From assembly GCF_031157835.1 (NCBI RefSeq), contig NZ_JAVIDR010000013.1:1-64000 (forward strand): a stretch of 64,000 nt of DNA, given 5' to 3'. The notes under the pieces were generated by a model, which worked only from the letters and a program-made list of their open reading frames with translations, searched no databases and was not told the DNA's origin. This stretch comes from Acinetobacter rudis. GTDB taxonomy: Bacteria; Pseudomonadota; Gammaproteobacteria; Pseudomonadales; Moraxellaceae. The position numbers were made by a program, and so were the translations under genes. Shown in pieces: positions 9,745 to 18,467 of this stretch (the stretch's first letter is position 1; every line of letters starts with the position of its first letter).

Positions 9745-10938
9745 TTAAATCTTAAATTGAACAAATTTAGCATCATTTTCAAATACTAATTTCAACTCAT
9801 CCAACAAATCATCCTGTCCTTTTAAACTAGACTTAATACGTAAATAACTCATAAATATATTATTTGGAAAATGTGTTAATAATTCATCTGCTTCATTAAA
9901 CCTTTGAGTTTCCGTATAAATATACCATTGAGCAAAACTTAATACTGGTAAGCTCGGATACTTTTCACCCAACTTATCAATATATAATTCAACTTCTTCA
10001 TATTGAGGATCTTTTTGCAATAACTGTTGTTGAAACCAAATATAAAAAACATCTTGATCAAATTTAACTTCTAATAAATGTGTCGCTAATACTGCAACAT
10101 ACTGATCCATATTCTGAATACGTAATAACAGCTTCAACCATAAAACTTGTAAAGCATAGTCTAATTTTTTAATATTTTTTTCATTTTCTATATAGTTATT
10201 TGCTAACTCTAAAATATTTTCTTCACTTGCTTGATCATAATGCTCTAAAAGTTGAATTAACCACTTTTCCATTGCATCAGTATTTAGATCAATATCAATA
10301 GACTGAGCTAAATATAACCATGGATAATTAAAAGCAAAACTTGCCCAAAGTATATCAAGACGCTTATTAAAGCATTCTTCCACGGGTAACAACCAAGGAG
10401 ACAGCAATTGACTGCTTAAAAACTGCAAATGAGATAAAGCTAGATCAGGTTTTTTTTGCGCCAAGTAAATTTCAATACGTTGAATTTCAGACAACTCAAA
10501 AGTTGCTGTTGGGCATCCTTCTAAACATAAAAGTGCAGTCTCATAGTTTTGTTGCAAAGACTCATACTTAGATTGGAAAATTTGCTGCAATAGTCCAGAG
10601 TGTTGAAAAATACGCTGCACAAAATCTTGGTTTGCGTCATTGTCTTGTAAAATCCAAATTACCCCTAGTTGTTCATAAGGATGTAATTGTGAAAAATCAT
10701 GGATATATTTCAGTTTGCGCTTTTCACTATTAATATAGCTTTTAAAACCATACCAAGATAAATGAGTAAGGAAACTGAGTAACACACTAAAAAATATTAC
10801 AATAGTTAAATTGGACTGAAACTGTATGCCAGACCATAAGATGTAAACATAGCCAGCGCCAGTAAGGTAAAACAACACACTGAATACAGCAAACAAGATC
10901 AAAGCAATAAATAAATATAATTGTATAATTTGCTTCAT
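9745..10938 (-). CDS. hemY: HemY-like inner-membrane TPR protein
   Basis: HemY in this sense is the membrane protein of the hemCDXY operon, not protoporphyrinogen oxidase, and its exact role in haem synthesis is unsettled. Two N-terminal membrane helices are visible (residues 5-30 and 43-62), followed by the HemY N-domain (YIHDFSQLHPYEQLG) and a helical region of TPR-like repeats to residue 397. It begins 4 nt after hemX. The N-domain is diverged compared with enterobacterial proteins, so the call leans on both the domain layout and the operon. Confidence 0.82.
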   Translation of the reverse strand: MKQIIQLYLFIALILFAVFSVLFYLTGAGYVYILWSGIQFQSNLTIVIFFSVLLSFLTHLSWYGFKSYINSEKRKLKYIHDFSQLHPYEQLGVIWILQDNDANQDFVQRIFQHSGLLQQIFQSKYESLQQNYETALLCLEGCPTATFELSEIQRIEIYLAQKKPDLALSHLQFLSSQLLSPWLLPVEECFNKRLDILWASFAFNYPWLYLAQSIDIDLNTDAMEKWLIQLLEHYDQASEENILELANNYIENEKNIKKLDYALQVLWLKLLLRIQNMDQYVAVLATHLLEVKFDQDVFYIWFQQQLLQKDPQYEEVELYIDKLGEKYPSLPVLSFAQWYIYTETQRFNEADELLTHFPNNIFMSYLRIKSSLKGQDDLLDELKLVFENDAKFVQFKI

Positions 10939-10942
10939 AACT

Positions 10943-11767
10943 TTAACCCAAAATTGTTCTACTGATTAATTTCGGCACAGGTAATGTAGGAATATTCTTC
11001 AGCTGTAAAATTTGCTGCCGCACGTTTTTACTGACAGGATCAGGTAATAGACCCAAACGCTCAACAACTTCATTCAGCATTGCCTGATATACCGACACAT
11101 CCCCACGTAATAGCGCCTGCTCGGCAAGTAACAGCCTAAATTGAGCTTCTTTAAGCACTAAACTACGCTGATTCAAAGCAACATTGACATGATCCACACG
11201 TTCTATTTGAAACCATTTTTGCCAAAAATGTTCTGTCTGCGTTTTAACAGAACTCATTTGTTGATTATTAGATTCAAGCTGAAGACGTTGATCCAACTGA
11301 CCAATCAAACTGGTCAACCGCTGTTGCTGAGCAGCTTGAGCAGCTACAAATTTTTGAATCGCTTGTTGATCCTGTGCAATTGCCTGATGAAGACTTTGAC
11401 TTAGGCTGCTCGCAATTTCATATTGCTCCAAATTACGATCTAACTCAGCTAATTTCTCCATTGCATAACTATACTGTTGTTGCTCAAGAGCAAACTGCAC
11501 CAGATCAAGTTGAGATTCGATCAAATGCTGAGTATTAAACAAGGATGGGGTTGAGGTGGGGCTTGGAGCTACATGTTCAGTTAATGGGGTTTGTTGTTTT
11601 CGCTGTAGTGCAACAAGCTGGTCATTTAAATTATCACCGCGTTGCTCATTTTGATATAAGCTTTGCTGTAATACGCTAATCTGTTGATTTACTCGAATAT
11701 TATCATAGCCAAGTTTTGCTAGGCTCCCAAATACCACAGTAACCAATACTAAAGTAGTTTTTTTCAT
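10943..11767 (-). CDS. hemX: HemX-like membrane-anchored protein
   Basis: HemX proteins are often labelled uroporphyrin-III C-methyltransferase but lack the methyltransferase fold. They are membrane-anchored coiled-coil proteins of unknown biochemical role. Here one N-terminal hydrophobic segment (TTLVLVTVVFGSLAKLG) is followed by a Gln-rich coiled coil (residues about 25-60 and 115-175) and a helical C-terminus containing LLLAEQALLRGDVSVYQAML, typical of the family. The length of 274 aa is short but normal for Acinetobacter. The gene lies 6 nt from hemD and 4 nt from hemY. Confidence 0.82.
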   Translation of the reverse strand: MKKTTLVLVTVVFGSLAKLGYDNIRVNQQISVLQQSLYQNEQRGDNLNDQLVALQRKQQTPLTEHVAPSPTSTPSLFNTQHLIESQLDLVQFALEQQQYSYAMEKLAELDRNLEQYEIASSLSQSLHQAIAQDQQAIQKFVAAQAAQQQRLTSLIGQLDQRLQLESNNQQMSSVKTQTEHFWQKWFQIERVDHVNVALNQRSLVLKEAQFRLLLAEQALLRGDVSVYQAMLNEVVERLGLLPDPVSKNVRQQILQLKNIPTLPVPKLISRTILG

Positions 11768-11773
11768 TGGACT

Positions 11774-12550
11774 TTAAATATGCAATTGTTGGAGAGTATT
11801 CAATACAGTAGGCTCATCTAGTGACTCAACTTGAGTTATATTAAAACAATTCCCTTTTTTTAGGTGGAATTTTTGCAGAATTTGATACAATCGCTCCCCC
11901 AAAACCAAATAATGTCCTTGCTCTAGAAACGCTACATGTTGCTCGCACAGTTGACACCAATTATGCCAACTTGCCTCACTACTTATACAGACCACGTAAG
12001 GCTGTGGATTAAGTAGATGTTGTTGTAATAAATGCTGAAATTGTTGTAATGCGTTATCAGGACAATGACGTTGATATAACAGCATATTTAATATCTCAAA
12101 GCCTTGCTGTTTGCATTGCTGCATCATAAATTGGCGTCCGCCAAGACCACGCCAAAATGCAATCCTTTTAAGATCTTGTCGTTGATTAAATATAGGTAAT
12201 GCAAGCATCCCTTCCGATGTTTCAAGCTTTGGTACACTCGCATTAATTCCATATTGAACCAATGTATCGGCTGTCTTTCGACCAACAGCAATCCACTCCA
12301 CCTGATCTAAATCACTTATAGTAAGCTGACTACGCTGCAAATAATCCATTCCAATTTCAACAGCAGTAGGACTCACCGCAACGATTGCTTGGACAAACGG
12401 CAATTGCTGAAACTGTTGCTCCAAGTCCACGGTATATGGATATGATTGTAAGGCCAATAAAGGCAACTCAAATACAGTTACACCTGCTTGAGTCAAGCAC
12501 TGAGTTAGTTCTCTTGCTCGACTTGCAGGTCGTGTATTGATAAATAACAT
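11774..12550 (-). CDS. hemD: Uroporphyrinogen-III synthase
   Basis: HemD closes hydroxymethylbilane with inversion of ring D to give uroporphyrinogen III. The sequence shows the loose family pattern: an N-terminal INTRPASRARELTQCL, a central AIVAVSPTAVEIGMDYL and WIAVGRKTADTL, and a second domain with AFWRGLGGRQFM. The length is 258 aa. HemD is poorly conserved, and the position directly after hemC (the hemC stop is immediately followed by this start) makes the assignment firm. It acts in the cytoplasm on the HemC product. Confidence 0.92.
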   Translation of the reverse strand: MLFINTRPASRARELTQCLTQAGVTVFELPLLALQSYPYTVDLEQQFQQLPFVQAIVAVSPTAVEIGMDYLQRSQLTISDLDQVEWIAVGRKTADTLVQYGINASVPKLETSEGMLALPIFNQRQDLKRIAFWRGLGGRQFMMQQCKQQGFEILNMLLYQRHCPDNALQQFQHLLQQHLLNPQPYVVCISSEASWHNWCQLCEQHVAFLEQGHYLVLGERLYQILQKFHLKKGNCFNITQVESLDEPTVLNTLQQLHI

Positions 12551-13471
12551 TTAATGTAGTGCTGCCAAAAGTTCTGTCGCCCCTTGGCGAATTAAATCTT
12601 GTGCCAATAAAACACCTAATTGTTCAGCTTCGGCTATATCACCTTGCAACTTACTAACTAATAATGTTTGACCATCAACACTGCCAACTCGCCCCTCAAT
12701 ACTTACACGATCACCTTCAAGTGTTGCAAAGCCAGCAATAGGAACCTGACAGCCACCTTCCAGATAAGCATTAAAAGCACGCTCAGCCCGTACACAAGCA
12801 TCTGTTTCTGCATGCAATAGAGGTTGAATCAAAGCAAGAGTATCTGTATCTAATGTACGACACTCTAGGCCTAGAGCACCCTGACCTACCGCAGGCAAGC
12901 TTAATTCAGCAGTTAAATGATGTCTAATCCGATGCGTTAAACCCAAACGCTTTAATCCAGCACTAGCCAAAATAATTGCGTCATATAAACCTTCATCAAG
13001 TTTAGCCAAACGTGTTCCAACATTACCTCTTAAATCAATAACATCTAAGTCAGGACGTTGCTTTAAAATTTGGCATTTACGTCTTAAGCTCGATGTACCT
13101 AATTTTGCTCCAAGTGGCAATTGGTCAAAGTTTTCATATTGATTAGAAACAAAAGCATCAAAAGGATCTTCGCGTTCACAAATCACAGCTAAACTTAAAC
13201 CTTCTGGTAAAGCCATAGGTACATCCTTCATAGAATGTACAGCAAGATCTGCACGCCCATCTAACAAAGCAGCCTCTAACTCTTTAACAAAAAGACCTTT
13301 ACCACCTATTTTAGCTAGCGGTGTATCTAAAATTTTATCGCCCTGAGTGACAAAAGTAACCAATTCAACCTGTAAGCCAGAATGCAGTTTCATCAATTGA
13401 TTTTGAATATATTCAGCTTGCCAAAGTGCAAGAGGGCTTTGACGTGTCGCAATTTTCAAATTTTTTTTCAT
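12551..13471 (-). CDS. hemC: Hydroxymethylbilane synthase (porphobilinogen deaminase)
   Basis: HemC joins four porphobilinogen units into hydroxymethylbilane. Motifs are intact: [52 protein letters not shown], and the dipyrromethane cofactor cysteine in [13 protein letters not shown]. The length is 306 aa. It is the first gene of the hemCDXY operon, with hemD starting at the next base after its stop. The start ATG at 13471 opens [12 protein letters not shown] 10-bp inverted repeat lies 63-94 nt upstream and may be a control site. Confidence 0.97.
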   Translation of the reverse strand: MKKNLKIATRQSPLALWQAEYIQNQLMKLHSGLQVELVTFVTQGDKILDTPLAKIGGKGLFVKELEAALLDGRADLAVHSMKDVPMALPEGLSLAVICEREDPFDAFVSNQYENFDQLPLGAKLGTSSLRRKCQILKQRPDLDVIDLRGNVGTRLAKLDEGLYDAIILASAGLKRLGLTHRIRHHLTAELSLPAVGQGALGLECRTLDTDTLALIQPLLHAETDACVRAERAFNAYLEGGCQVPIAGFATLEGDRVSIEGRVGSVDGQTLLVSKLQGDIAEAEQLGVLLAQDLIRQGATELLAALH

Positions 13472-13533
13472 TGTATAGAGAGTTAAACCTTAAACACCCT
13501 AAACTTAACCTGATCAATTTAAAAAGCAAGTAA

Positions 13534-13565
13534 ATTATTATCATTGAGTAAAGATTGATAATAAT
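13534..13565. promoter_or_regulatory. Inverted repeat upstream of hemC
   Basis: A perfect 10-bp inverted repeat, ATTATTATCA and TGATAATAAT with a 12-nt spacer, lies between the LytTR stop and the hemC start. The arms resemble Fur half-sites (GATAAT hexamers), but the spacing is not that of a normal Fur box. It has no T tract, so it is not a terminator. The role is inferred. Confidence 0.35.
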
Positions 13566-13651
13566 ACTTGAAGTAACACGATTTATCGTTATTGAAAATA
13601 TATGCCCTTCAATCTCTAATCAAAAACTAAAAAAATCTAGTCTATTAGCAG

Positions 13652-13999
13652 TTATAAATGATAAATTCTATTTCTTAGGCTAGATAAATGTCTTCGACTC
13701 ACAGCTAAGCGCTCATCGATTTCTCGACAACGTACCTGATATTGCCCAGCAGAAACAAGCTCTAATCCATCTAAGTAATCTAATGCTATAAGCGCATTAC
13801 GATGAATTCGAATAAACCTATTTCCAAATTCCTGTTCCAACTCTTTTAACGTTTCATCAATCAGTACGCTGCCATTTTTATGACGCACTGATACATATTT
13901 TTGGTCAGCTAAAAAGTAATAAATATTTTCTGTCGGAATTAACTCGACTCCACGATAAGTCTTTGCAGCAATCTGCTGCCTTTGAATTACTTTATCCAT
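13652..13999 (-). CDS. Orphan LytTR DNA-binding protein, AlgR C-terminal part
   Basis: The protein is essentially one LytTR DNA-binding domain of 115 aa, beginning in the linker (AAKTYRGVELIPTENIYYF) and containing LADQKYVSV, FIRIHRNALIAL and LAVSRRHLSSLR. This closely follows the C-terminal half of AlgR, the response regulator encoded beside hemC and argH in Pseudomonas. The phosphorylated receiver domain is absent: a TAA lies in frame 15 nt upstream of the ATG, and no receiver-like sequence was seen in any frame there. The AlgZ/FimS sensor gene is missing too. The ribosome binding site is weak (AAGAAAC). It may be a still-expressed, phosphorylation-independent regulator or a decaying remnant. 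The unbroken frame and conserved motifs favour function. Confidence 0.85.
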   Translation of the reverse strand: MDKVIQRQQIAAKTYRGVELIPTENIYYFLADQKYVSVRHKNGSVLIDETLKELEQEFGNRFIRIHRNALIALDYLDGLELVSAGQYQVRCREIDERLAVSRRHLSSLRNRIYHL

Positions 14000-14766
14000 A
14001 GTTTCTTTTTTTTCTTAGTTTGGTAACTGCACTCAAGTCAGTTAAGTTAATTTAATTGAATAAATACTGTAAAAGGTTCAATACAACTGATTTCAGCAAA
14101 TATTCAGTTGGCTTTATTTCATATCAACGAGATTACTTATTAGGTTCTAATATATTCTCCCACTAACTTCACAGTGACTTTCGTAAACATTGTCTAAATT
14201 CTATGTAATGTAACGATCACGATTTAATAACTGTGTCAGAGAGAGCCGATTCACCAGAAAAACAATGAAGACATCTTAAGCAAACTGAGGAGAGTATTTT
14301 TCCTCCTTGTTTAGACATCACTGTTTTTTTAATAAATTAACTCATCAGAGACAAGACCTTTTGACATTAACTCTATAAAAAAAACACTTCATAAAATTTT
14401 AGAATTATTTTTTTACATGAATTATCAATCACTTAAAAAATATCTTTGTTTAAATTTCAGCTCAACATCAGCTAAAATAGATCCCAAAACATTCGTATTT
14501 TGATTGCTTATTTTCATTTTATGGTTGTAATGTAAGATATATAATGACTGTAGCGACACACTTTCTAAAATTTTATACAATTGTATAACTAAAATTCTAA
14601 ATCCATTTTCATTCACCATTACTATTAAACACTTCTCACATCACACAACCCAGCACACAATTAATCGTTTAATTCTTGTGAAATCATAGTTTTTTCTCCC
14701 AACACAAGTTCACTGGTGTAATATCCAATGTGCCACTCGACTTTTATTGTCTGACTTCAGCAAATT
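14000..14766. other. AT-rich intergenic region between the LytTR gene and argH
   Basis: No convincing protein gene was found in 767 nt. It holds an imperfect stem near 14281-14313 (AAAC-GAGGA with TCCTC-GTTT) followed by TTTTTTT at 14324-14330, which could end a short plus-strand RNA, but support is weak. In Pseudomonas algZ lies at this position, and no remnant of a histidine kinase was recognised here. A 64-codon minus-strand frame at 14425-14619 looks fortuitous. Confidence 0.4.
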
Positions 14767-14775
14767 ATGTTGAGT

Positions 14776-14785
14776 TTGCTATACT
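14776..14785 (+). promoter_or_regulatory. Extended -10 promoter of argH
   Basis: TTTGCTATACT contains TGC-TATACT, an extended -10 element, with the hexamer at 14780-14785. Transcription would begin near 14792, which excludes the upstream ATG at 14767 as the argH start. No clear -35 is visible. Confidence 0.55.
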
Positions 14786-14808
14786 CTTTTTTATTTTCCC
14801 GAGCTGAC

Positions 14809-16242
14809 ATGACTACATCTTCTCACTCTTCTCAATCCTCCACTCAAAACCAAACATCTGGTATGTGGGGCGGTCGTTTTACCGAGGCTACAGATTCTTT
14901 CGTAGCTGAATTTACAGCCTCTGTTCAATTTGACCAACGCTTCTATCAACAAGATATCGCAGGCTCAATTGCACATGCTACTATGCTTGCAAAAGTTGGT
15001 GTTCTCACTGAACAAGAGCGTGATGACATCATTCAAGGGCTCACCGAAATTCGACAAGAAATCGAAGAAAATCGCTTTGAATGGCGTGTAGATCTTGAAG
15101 ATGTACATATGAATATCGAAGCACGACTAACAGATCGAATCGGGATCACAGGTAAAAAACTACATACTGGTCGTAGTCGTAATGATCAGGTTGCTACTGA
15201 CATTCGTCTTTATGTTCGTGATGAAATTGATGTAATTCTTAATCTATTGAATAAATTACAAAAAGGTATTCTTTCACTCGCAGAGCAACACACGGCAACA
15301 ATTATGCCTGGCTTTACACACTTACAAACAGCGCAACCTGTTACATTTGGCCACCATCTTATGGCTTGGTTTGAAATGTTATTCCGTGATAGTGAGCGTC
15401 TAATTGATTGTCGTAAACGGGTAAATCGCATGCCACTTGGTTCTGCTGCACTTGCAGGCACAACCTATCCAATTGACAGAGCTTATACAGCTCAATTGCT
15501 TGGTTTTGACGCAGCAACTGAAAACTCACTTGATGCCGTATCTGACCGAGATTTTGCAATTGAGTTTAATGCAGCAGCTTCACTCATCATGATGCATTTA
15601 TCACGCATGTCAGAAGAACTTATTTTATGGACATCTGCACAGTTTAAATTCGTCAATATTCCTGATCGTTTCTGTACTGGCTCTTCTATTATGCCGCAGA
15701 AAAAGAACCCTGATGTACCTGAACTTGTTCGTGGTAAAACGGGTCGTGTTTATGGTGATTTAATTAGCCTACTTACCCTTATGAAGGGTCAACCATTAGC
15801 CTACAATAAAGACAATCAAGAAGATAAAGAACCTTTATTCGATGCAATTGATACTGTACGTGGCTCGTTAATGGCCTTTGCAGATATGATCCCAGCTTTA
15901 GTACCTAATCAAGCAGAAATGCGTGAAGCAGCTTTACGAGGTTTCTCAACTGCAACAGATCTAGCTGATTATCTTGTTAAAAAAGGGATTGCTTTTCGTG
16001 ATGCACATGAAATTGTAGGTAAAGCTGTTGCTCTTGGCGTTCAAGAAGCGAAAGACCTGTCAGAACTCAAATTAGAACAGTTACAGCAATTCTCTGCACT
16101 TATTGATGCAGATGTATTTGATAAGGCACTCACTTTAGAAGCATCTGTTAGCGCACGTGACCACCTGGGTGGGACTGCACCTAAACAAGTACAAGCTGCG
16201 ATTGTACGAGCACATCAACGACTTGAACAACTCTATGCTTAA
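14809..16242 (+). CDS. argH: Argininosuccinate lyase
   Basis: ArgH splits argininosuccinate into arginine and fumarate, the last step of arginine synthesis. The fumarase/aspartase superfamily signature [15 protein letters not shown] holds the catalytic serine, and other conserved pieces are [15 protein letters not shown] and [12 protein letters not shown] start at the ATG 14809 (MTTSSHSSQ, 477 aa). The frame is open from 14767, but the extended -10 at 14780 lies inside that stretch. The first 23 residues before SGMWGGRF are Ser/Gln-rich and probably disordered. yggX follows after 11 nt on the same strand, so the two form an operon. Confidence 0.97.
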   Translation: MTTSSHSSQSSTQNQTSGMWGGRFTEATDSFVAEFTASVQFDQRFYQQDIAGSIAHATMLAKVGVLTEQERDDIIQGLTEIRQEIEENRFEWRVDLEDVHMNIEARLTDRIGITGKKLHTGRSRNDQVATDIRLYVRDEIDVILNLLNKLQKGILSLAEQHTATIMPGFTHLQTAQPVTFGHHLMAWFEMLFRDSERLIDCRKRVNRMPLGSAALAGTTYPIDRAYTAQLLGFDAATENSLDAVSDRDFAIEFNAAASLIMMHLSRMSEELILWTSAQFKFVNIPDRFCTGSSIMPQKKNPDVPELVRGKTGRVYGDLISLLTLMKGQPLAYNKDNQEDKEPLFDAIDTVRGSLMAFADMIPALVPNQAEMREAALRGFSTATDLADYLVKKGIAFRDAHEIVGKAVALGVQEAKDLSELKLEQLQQFSALIDADVFDKALTLEASVSARDHLGGTAPKQVQAAIVRAHQRLEQLYA

Positions 16243-16253
16243 GGAGCATATCT

Positions 16254-16526
16254 ATGACAAAACTTGTATTTTGCCGTAAATATCAACAAGAGCTTGAAGC
16301 TTTAGATTTTGCACCATTTCCTGGACCTAAAGGTGAGGAATTACTCAACTCTGTTTCAAAACAGGCTTGGCAAGAGTGGCTAAAACATCAAACAACATTA
16401 ATCAATGAAAAACGTTTAAATGTTTTTGAAGTTGAAGCAAAAAAGTTCTTAGAAGAACAGCGTGAAAAGTTCTTTAATAATGATGCTGATGTAGAACATG
16501 CAGAAGGCTGGAAACCAGAAGCTTAA
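16254..16526 (+). CDS. yggX: Fe(2+)-trafficking / oxidative damage protection protein
   Basis: YggX is a small cytoplasmic protein linked to protecting Fe-S clusters from oxidation. The 90-aa sequence has the family features: a cysteine near the N-terminus ([20 protein letters not shown]), the [19 protein letters not shown] segment, and a C-terminal helix with FFNNDADV. The ribosome binding site AAGGAG lies 7 nt before the ATG. It lies 11 nt after argH and ends in a terminator. In many proteobacteria yggX follows mutY instead, so the argH pairing is a lineage feature. Confidence 0.95.
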   Translation: MTKLVFCRKYQQELEALDFAPFPGPKGEELLNSVSKQAWQEWLKHQTTLINEKRLNVFEVEAKKFLEEQREKFFNNDADVEHAEGWKPEA

Positions 16527-16527
16527 A

Positions 16528-16574
16528 TAAAGAGGCCTCGTATAATTGCAACAAGGGTAATACGGGGCTTTCTT
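16528..16574 (+). terminator. Terminator of argH-yggX
   Basis: AAAGAGGCCTCGTAT pairs with ATACGGGGCTTTCTT through several G-T wobbles, and a T-rich stretch is part of the 3' arm. It begins two bases after the yggX stop. Confidence 0.7.
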
Positions 16575-16754
16575 ATTATAATATCAGCCAATTAAAATCT
16601 AAGCTTGAAGCAGCTTATTTAAAATCAAAATAAACAAGGCTATGACAATTTAATCGCCATTTTAAAATCTACCATTTTTAGCTAAGAATCAACAATTAAG
16701 CACAAAAAATCCAAATGACTCAAGCAAACTTGGATCACGCTATCTTGATGTTGT

Positions 16755-17057
16755 TTACTTTTTCTTTGGAATGATACCTAGCCGTTTCAAAGCCTTTTGT
16801 ATACCAGACTTTGAACAATTCAAGCGAACTGCGCGTTGATATTGAAAATCGTTAGGGTAATCTTTGACATCACGCAAAATCAAATCATCGTGTAATTTAC
16901 GTGGTTTATAATCATGCGATGTCTTCGGCTCTAACTTTTTTTTCCATCTTTGAATGGTTGTCGGACTCAACTCAAACTTAGCTGCAGCCTCTTGAAATGT
17001 CATTCCCTGCTCTAGTTTTGCAAGGATCTTTTTACGGAAGTGTACTGGATAAGTCAT
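16755..17057 (-). CDS. IS630-type transposase OrfA-like helix-turn-helix protein, DDE part missing
   Basis: The 100-aa protein begins MTYPVHFRKKILAKLEQG and carries a helix-turn-helix (MTFQEAAAKFELSPTTIQRW), then a second predicted DNA-binding segment ending in IQKALKRLGIIPKKK. This is the layout of the first frame of IS630-family elements, whose second frame encodes the DDE transposase by frameshifting in an A-rich site. Here the frame ends right at AAAGAAAAAGTAA, and the shifted frames beyond stop within a few codons without any DDE sequence. No terminal repeats could be identified. It is either the stump of a deleted insertion sequence or a retained DNA-binding gene. Base composition is more AT-rich than argH next door. 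Confidence 0.75.
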   Translation of the reverse strand: MTYPVHFRKKILAKLEQGMTFQEAAAKFELSPTTIQRWKKKLEPKTSHDYKPRKLHDDLILRDVKDYPNDFQYQRAVRLNCSKSGIQKALKRLGIIPKKK

Positions 17058-17345
17058 GTTGCAATTGCGGTACTTTTAAAGAGTTGTAATATAATTTCTT
17101 TTTAAAAAAAAGACTACTAATTTAGTCAAGATTAATAAATAAAAAATGTAAACCAATTTATACTACACAGCGCATTTCTATTGGTTATTTTAAATAATTA
17201 AATTAATTTATTTACATTACAATTAGTTAATTAATACCACTCAAATAAAGTGAAAATTGCACCAGGGGTCGTCTCTATATTCCTCAAGACCACTACAACT
17301 TATCCAAAGTGCAAATTCACCTAGAATTTTAAACAGTAGTATTTA

Positions 17346-17735
17346 CTACACTTCACTTTCAAGTTGCTTATTTTTACGCACAACAAACACCTTTTTTGCT
17401 GGAGACCAACTCAAGCGCTTTAATGTACGTCTTATGACCTCATATGCAACAGGATACCCAAAGGTCTTTTCAAATAAAGGAACCAATTCATGTATATTGG
17501 TAAAGTTCGATTGTTCAACAAAAGTCTTAAAAGCACCAAGGTCTTTTATACTACTTGGCCGCCCTCCTTTATTTTTTCTGTTTTTAGGATCAAACTCTTC
17601 TGTATGTTCGAGTTCAATCCAACGATCTAATGTAGGTCTTGAAATACCAAAAATTTCACAAACCTGAGATTTGTTACCCATTTTTTTCCAAGCCATTAGA
17701 GCCCGCTGCCGTAGATCCAAAGAATGAATTTTCAT
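17346..17735 (-). CDS. IS630-type helix-turn-helix protein without catalytic domain
   Basis: The protein, 129 aa from the ATG at 17735 (MKIHSLDLRQRAL), has a first helix-turn-helix (MGNKSQVCEIFGISRPTLDRW), a linker rich in basic residues (RKNKGGRPSS), and a winged second half (FGYPVAYEVIRRTLKRLSW) as in IS630 transposase N-termini. The chain stops at NKQLESEV, where the DDE nuclease would begin. It is not a duplicate of the neighbouring OrfA-like gene, and the two differ throughout. Starting at 17747 adds four residues but places the ribosome binding site too close. Whether it is an insertion-sequence remnant or a working regulator cannot be decided. The uninterrupted frame is notable. Confidence 0.7.
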   Translation of the reverse strand: MKIHSLDLRQRALMAWKKMGNKSQVCEIFGISRPTLDRWIELEHTEEFDPKNRKNKGGRPSSIKDLGAFKTFVEQSNFTNIHELVPLFEKTFGYPVAYEVIRRTLKRLSWSPAKKVFVVRKNKQLESEV

Positions 17736-17882
17736 TAATACCGTCATCCAAAATTTGATTTATAAAATATTTTATTTTTAATTCGCCAATATAAATCGCT
17801 GTCCTATTCAATGTATTTTCCATCACTAATAAGTATAGAACTATACAAACCAGTAATTAGGCCAACTATATACCATTGAATT

Positions 17883-18467
17883 TCAATTAAATTCCTGAGA
17901 AGCTTTTTCCAAAAGCCGATTGATTACGGTACGAGTCACCGAGTATTCCTTTGCAAGTGAATAAACGCTGTGCCCCTTTTTGAATTTATTAATAACTTCT
18001 TTTTTCTGTTCTGGTGTTAAAATTTCAGGACGACCTACTTTCTTAACAAAATTATTAGTTGGATAATTTTTATTAATTTTTTTAAATTTACCCTCAAACT
18101 CAAAACATATTTTCAGAAAATGTAGAAAAAAAACCTTCAAATCTCCACTAATCTCATTTTTGGAATAATCAAAACAGACCAATCTGATTTTCTTTTGGTC
18201 AACCCTATTGACGATATTAAAAATTTCCTCAAAATTTCGCCCTAAACAATCAATTCCTTTCACGAGTAACAAATCATCTGCTTCTAAACCATAGTTTATT
18301 AAATTAATAAATTTATCTCTATATATTATAGAGGTATCTACTGTTACCTCTTCAAATATCAATCTTTGTTTTGGTATCTGATATCCATTTTTATAGAAAT
18401 AAGAAATATAGTTTATATCATCACACTCATTACCAGGATCATTTCTAACATAAGCATATGTACGCAT
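17883..18467 (-). CDS. Serine-recombinase-like protein lacking the catalytic serine
   Basis: The fold of a resolvase/invertase is recognisable over 194 aa. The N-terminus is YAYVRNDPG, where active enzymes have Y-x-R-V-S-T. The segment LLVKGIDCLGRNFEEIFNIV corresponds to the usual DRLGR region. A C-terminal Hin-like helix-turn-helix follows (GHSVYSLAKEYSVTRTVINRLL) after GRPEILTPEQK. The nucleophilic serine of the N-terminal motif is replaced by Asn-Asp, and the first arginine of DRLGR is cysteine, so strand cleavage is unlikely. The DNA-binding half is intact. I start at 18467 (MRTYAYVRN) because the fold begins there. An ATG at 18482 is also open. The gene is very AT-rich and lies in a row with two other transposon-type DNA-binding genes on the same strand. 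Confidence 0.72.
   Translation of the reverse strand: MRTYAYVRNDPGNECDDINYISYFYKNGYQIPKQRLIFEEVTVDTSIIYRDKFINLINYGLEADDLLLVKGIDCLGRNFEEIFNIVNRVDQKKIRLVCFDYSKNEISGDLKVFFLHFLKICFEFEGKFKKINKNYPTNNFVKKVGRPEILTPEQKKEVINKFKKGHSVYSLAKEYSVTRTVINRLLEKASQEFN

Noticed and set aside
14425..14619. 64-codon minus-strand frame between the LytTR gene and argH
   Set aside because: No recognisable domain, poor ribosome binding site and AT-rich composition without coding pattern. It does not resemble AlgZ.
16545..17065. ATTGCAAC and GTTGCAAT as possible terminal inverted repeats of an insertion sequence
   Set aside because: Only 8 bp, and the left copy lies inside the yggX terminator. No target duplication was seen, so it is probably chance.
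17257..17667. 136-codon plus-strand frame opposite the second IS630-type gene
   Set aside because: It is the antisense of a gene with clear helix-turn-helix motifs and has no motif of its own.
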